A stretch of DNA of 6,487 nt from JAKASV01 sp964595035. Lineage in GTDB: Bacteria > Babelota > Babeliae > Babelales > Vermiphilaceae. The DNA is taken from positions 1 through 6,487 of the forward strand of contig CAZQNW010000050.1 in the NCBI GenBank assembly GCA_964595035.1, in the 5' to 3' direction. Both the position numbers and the translations under genes were made by a program. Position 1 is the stretch's first letter. Every line of letters begins with the position of its first letter. The notes beneath the pieces are model-generated. The model had not been told where the DNA came from. It saw only the letters and a program-made list of their open reading frames with translations, and ran no database searches. Below, in pieces: positions 5,456 to 6,487 of this stretch.

Positions 5456-6487
5456 TTATTCAAAATTTTTTGGTACTGACCTATAGTCGCGTTTGAATTT
5501 CTTTTCTATTTCGTGATAATCAAGGAGCCATGTAGTAGGCCTACCATGAGGACATGTAAGATTATTATCGGTATTTCTCAGATCTTGAATAAGGTGTTTC
5601 ATCTGTACAACATCCAAAACATCTCCAGCCTTCACCGCCGCTTTACATGCCATGAGAGCTTGCAAACTATGTTGCAAATGTATATCCAGATCATCTGATT
5701 GTGTATGGTCACTTGATGATAAATAGCCAAGATATTCTCTTACGATATCAGTTATATTGACACGTTGTAGATTAACGGGCGTTGCGGTAACAATAAACTC
5801 TTGTTTACCAAATGGCTCCATGTAAATTCCATACGCATTAAAAACATGCATATATGATTCAAGCAATTTTCTATCTGATTGTGTTAACGTGATAATAATA
5901 GGAAACATAAGTTTAATGGTTGCAACATCTTCAAAGCGTTGCGCAAACCGTTCGTACAAAATACGCTCATGAGCAGCATGCTGATCAATAACCATAATCC
6001 CATCTTCATGCTCAAGAAGAATATATGTGTTCTTATACTGACCAATAATATTAATTGCTTCTTCTTGTTCTTGATCTACAGGAGCAATTGTAAGATTTTC
6101 TTCTTGCGGTTCTACTGTCGCGCTAATCGGCTGTACTGTTATCTCATCTTTAAAGGCAGGCTCTTGCGGAATAGATACCGAGGGACTTGCAGTAAAAGTT
6201 TTAACCTGTTCTGTATGTTGCTCAAAGATATTTTTTGCCGGAGTGCTAAAATCACGCTGTATAGATGATATACAAGGAGTTGCATATGATTTTTCGCGTA
6301 CCGGTTCATATGCGGTATACAACACCGGTTCATCGGCAGGAAGCTGCGTTTCTTGAGCACCTAATCTACGTGACATATGATCTTCAAGCGCTTTTTTGAC
6401 AGCTTCTTGAACTAATGATTCAACCATGTGAGGATGTAAAAATTTAACCTCTTCTTTACGCGGATGAATATTAATATCAACCTCTTG
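5456..6487 (-). CDS. mutL: DNA mismatch repair protein MutL, 3' part (5' end outside window)
   Basis: An open minus-strand frame runs to the window edge; 343 codons are visible. The ATG at 6427 is internal, because codons before it read VDINIHPRKEEVKF, the conserved end of the MutL N-terminal ATPase/transducer domain. A P/E/Q-rich linker follows (fragment residues about 40-135), then the C-terminal dimerisation/nuclease domain. The metal-binding endonuclease motif DQHAAHERILYE (DQHAx2Ex4E; 5951-5986) is intact. So are QEFIV (5789-5803), matching the sliding-clamp-binding site of nicking MutLs, an ACKAAVKAG motif (about 5625-5651), CPHGRP (5537-5554) and the terminal FKR (5489-5497). MutL couples MutS mismatch recognition to strand incision. 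These motifs indicate the self-nicking type used where MutH is absent. The gene converges on the ATPase gene with 12 bp between stops. No frameshift or lost motif is seen, so it should be functional if the missing N-terminal part is intact. Confidence 0.95.
   Translation of the reverse strand, partial: QEVDINIHPRKEEVKFLHPHMVESLVQEAVKKALEDHMSRRLGAQETQLPADEPVLYTAYEPVREKSYATPCISSIQRDFSTPAKNIFEQHTEQVKTFTASPSVSIPQEPAFKDEITVQPISATVEPQEENLTIAPVDQEQEEAINIIGQYKNTYILLEHEDGIMVIDQHAAHERILYERFAQRFEDVATIKLMFPIIITLTQSDRKLLESYMHVFNAYGIYMEPFGKQEFIVTATPVNLQRVNITDIVREYLGYLSSSDHTQSDDLDIHLQHSLQALMACKAAVKAGDVLDVVQMKHLIQDLRNTDNNLTCPHGRPTTWLLDYHEIEKKFKRDYRSVPKNFE

Noticed and set aside
5442..5456. AT-only hairpin AATAAT-CTT-ATTATT between ATPase and mutL as a bidirectional terminator
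   Set aside because: No G/C pairs, so it is too unstable to count as an intrinsic terminator; easily chance in AT-rich DNA.
5513..5698. 61-codon plus-strand open frame opposite mutL
   Set aside because: Antisense to conserved MutL C-terminal motifs; no start signals.
5939..6360. Plus-strand frame 5939-6268 and minus-strand frame 6139-6360 within mutL
   Set aside because: Both overlap the mutL linker and nuclease domain in other frames and have no protein-like features; shadows.

Overview
The window is AT-rich, gene-dense bacterial DNA with no rRNA, tRNA, CRISPR array, insertion sequence or prophage gene that I can see. It holds six genes. A probable secreted glycosyltransferase lies on the minus strand. 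A secreted ankyrin-type protein is divergent from it on the plus strand. A three-gene plus-strand operon follows, made of a small membrane protein, a polytopic membrane protein and a P-type ATPase. The 3' part of mutL comes in on the minus strand from the right edge. Low GC, standard-code translation, a signal-peptide-bearing glycosyltransferase and an ankyrin protein suggest a host-associated bacterium living in protists. Candidatus Dependentiae (TM6, Babeliae) is my best guess, but this is inference without database support; Chlamydiae-like, Legionella-like or Rickettsiales-like lineages are alternatives.

Left part (1-1873): two genes that look host-directed diverge from a 219-bp AT-rich intergenic region. 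One is a GT-A-like glycosyltransferase with an N-terminal export signal. The other is a short protein with an export signal and two or three degenerate ankyrin repeats. Candidate sigma-70 type promoters can be proposed in both directions, but neither is strong.

Middle (1874-5443): three genes each have a clear Shine-Dalgarno and are separated by exactly 18 bp each, so they are very likely one transcript. The last encodes an 837-residue P-type ATPase most like the P3B Mg2+ transporters MgtA/MgtB. Its phosphorylation motif is intact, but several normally near-invariant catalytic-domain positions are changed, notably GDGxND to GEGxND. The two upstream genes encode a 66-residue two-helix membrane protein and a DUF975/YciC-like membrane protein, which may be accessory to the pump.

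Right part (5444-6487): mutL is convergent with the ATPase gene, with only 12 bp between the stops. The visible portion runs from the last strand of the N-terminal ATPase/transducer domain through the linker and the whole C-terminal domain. Its endonuclease motif and clamp-binding motif are intact, which implies MutH-independent mismatch repair. The 5' end of mutL lies outside the window.

The most interesting points are the altered catalytic motifs of the pump, its grouping with two small membrane proteins, and the divergent pair of probable secreted host-interaction proteins. I do not see convincing evidence of a wholly new defence or mobile system here.
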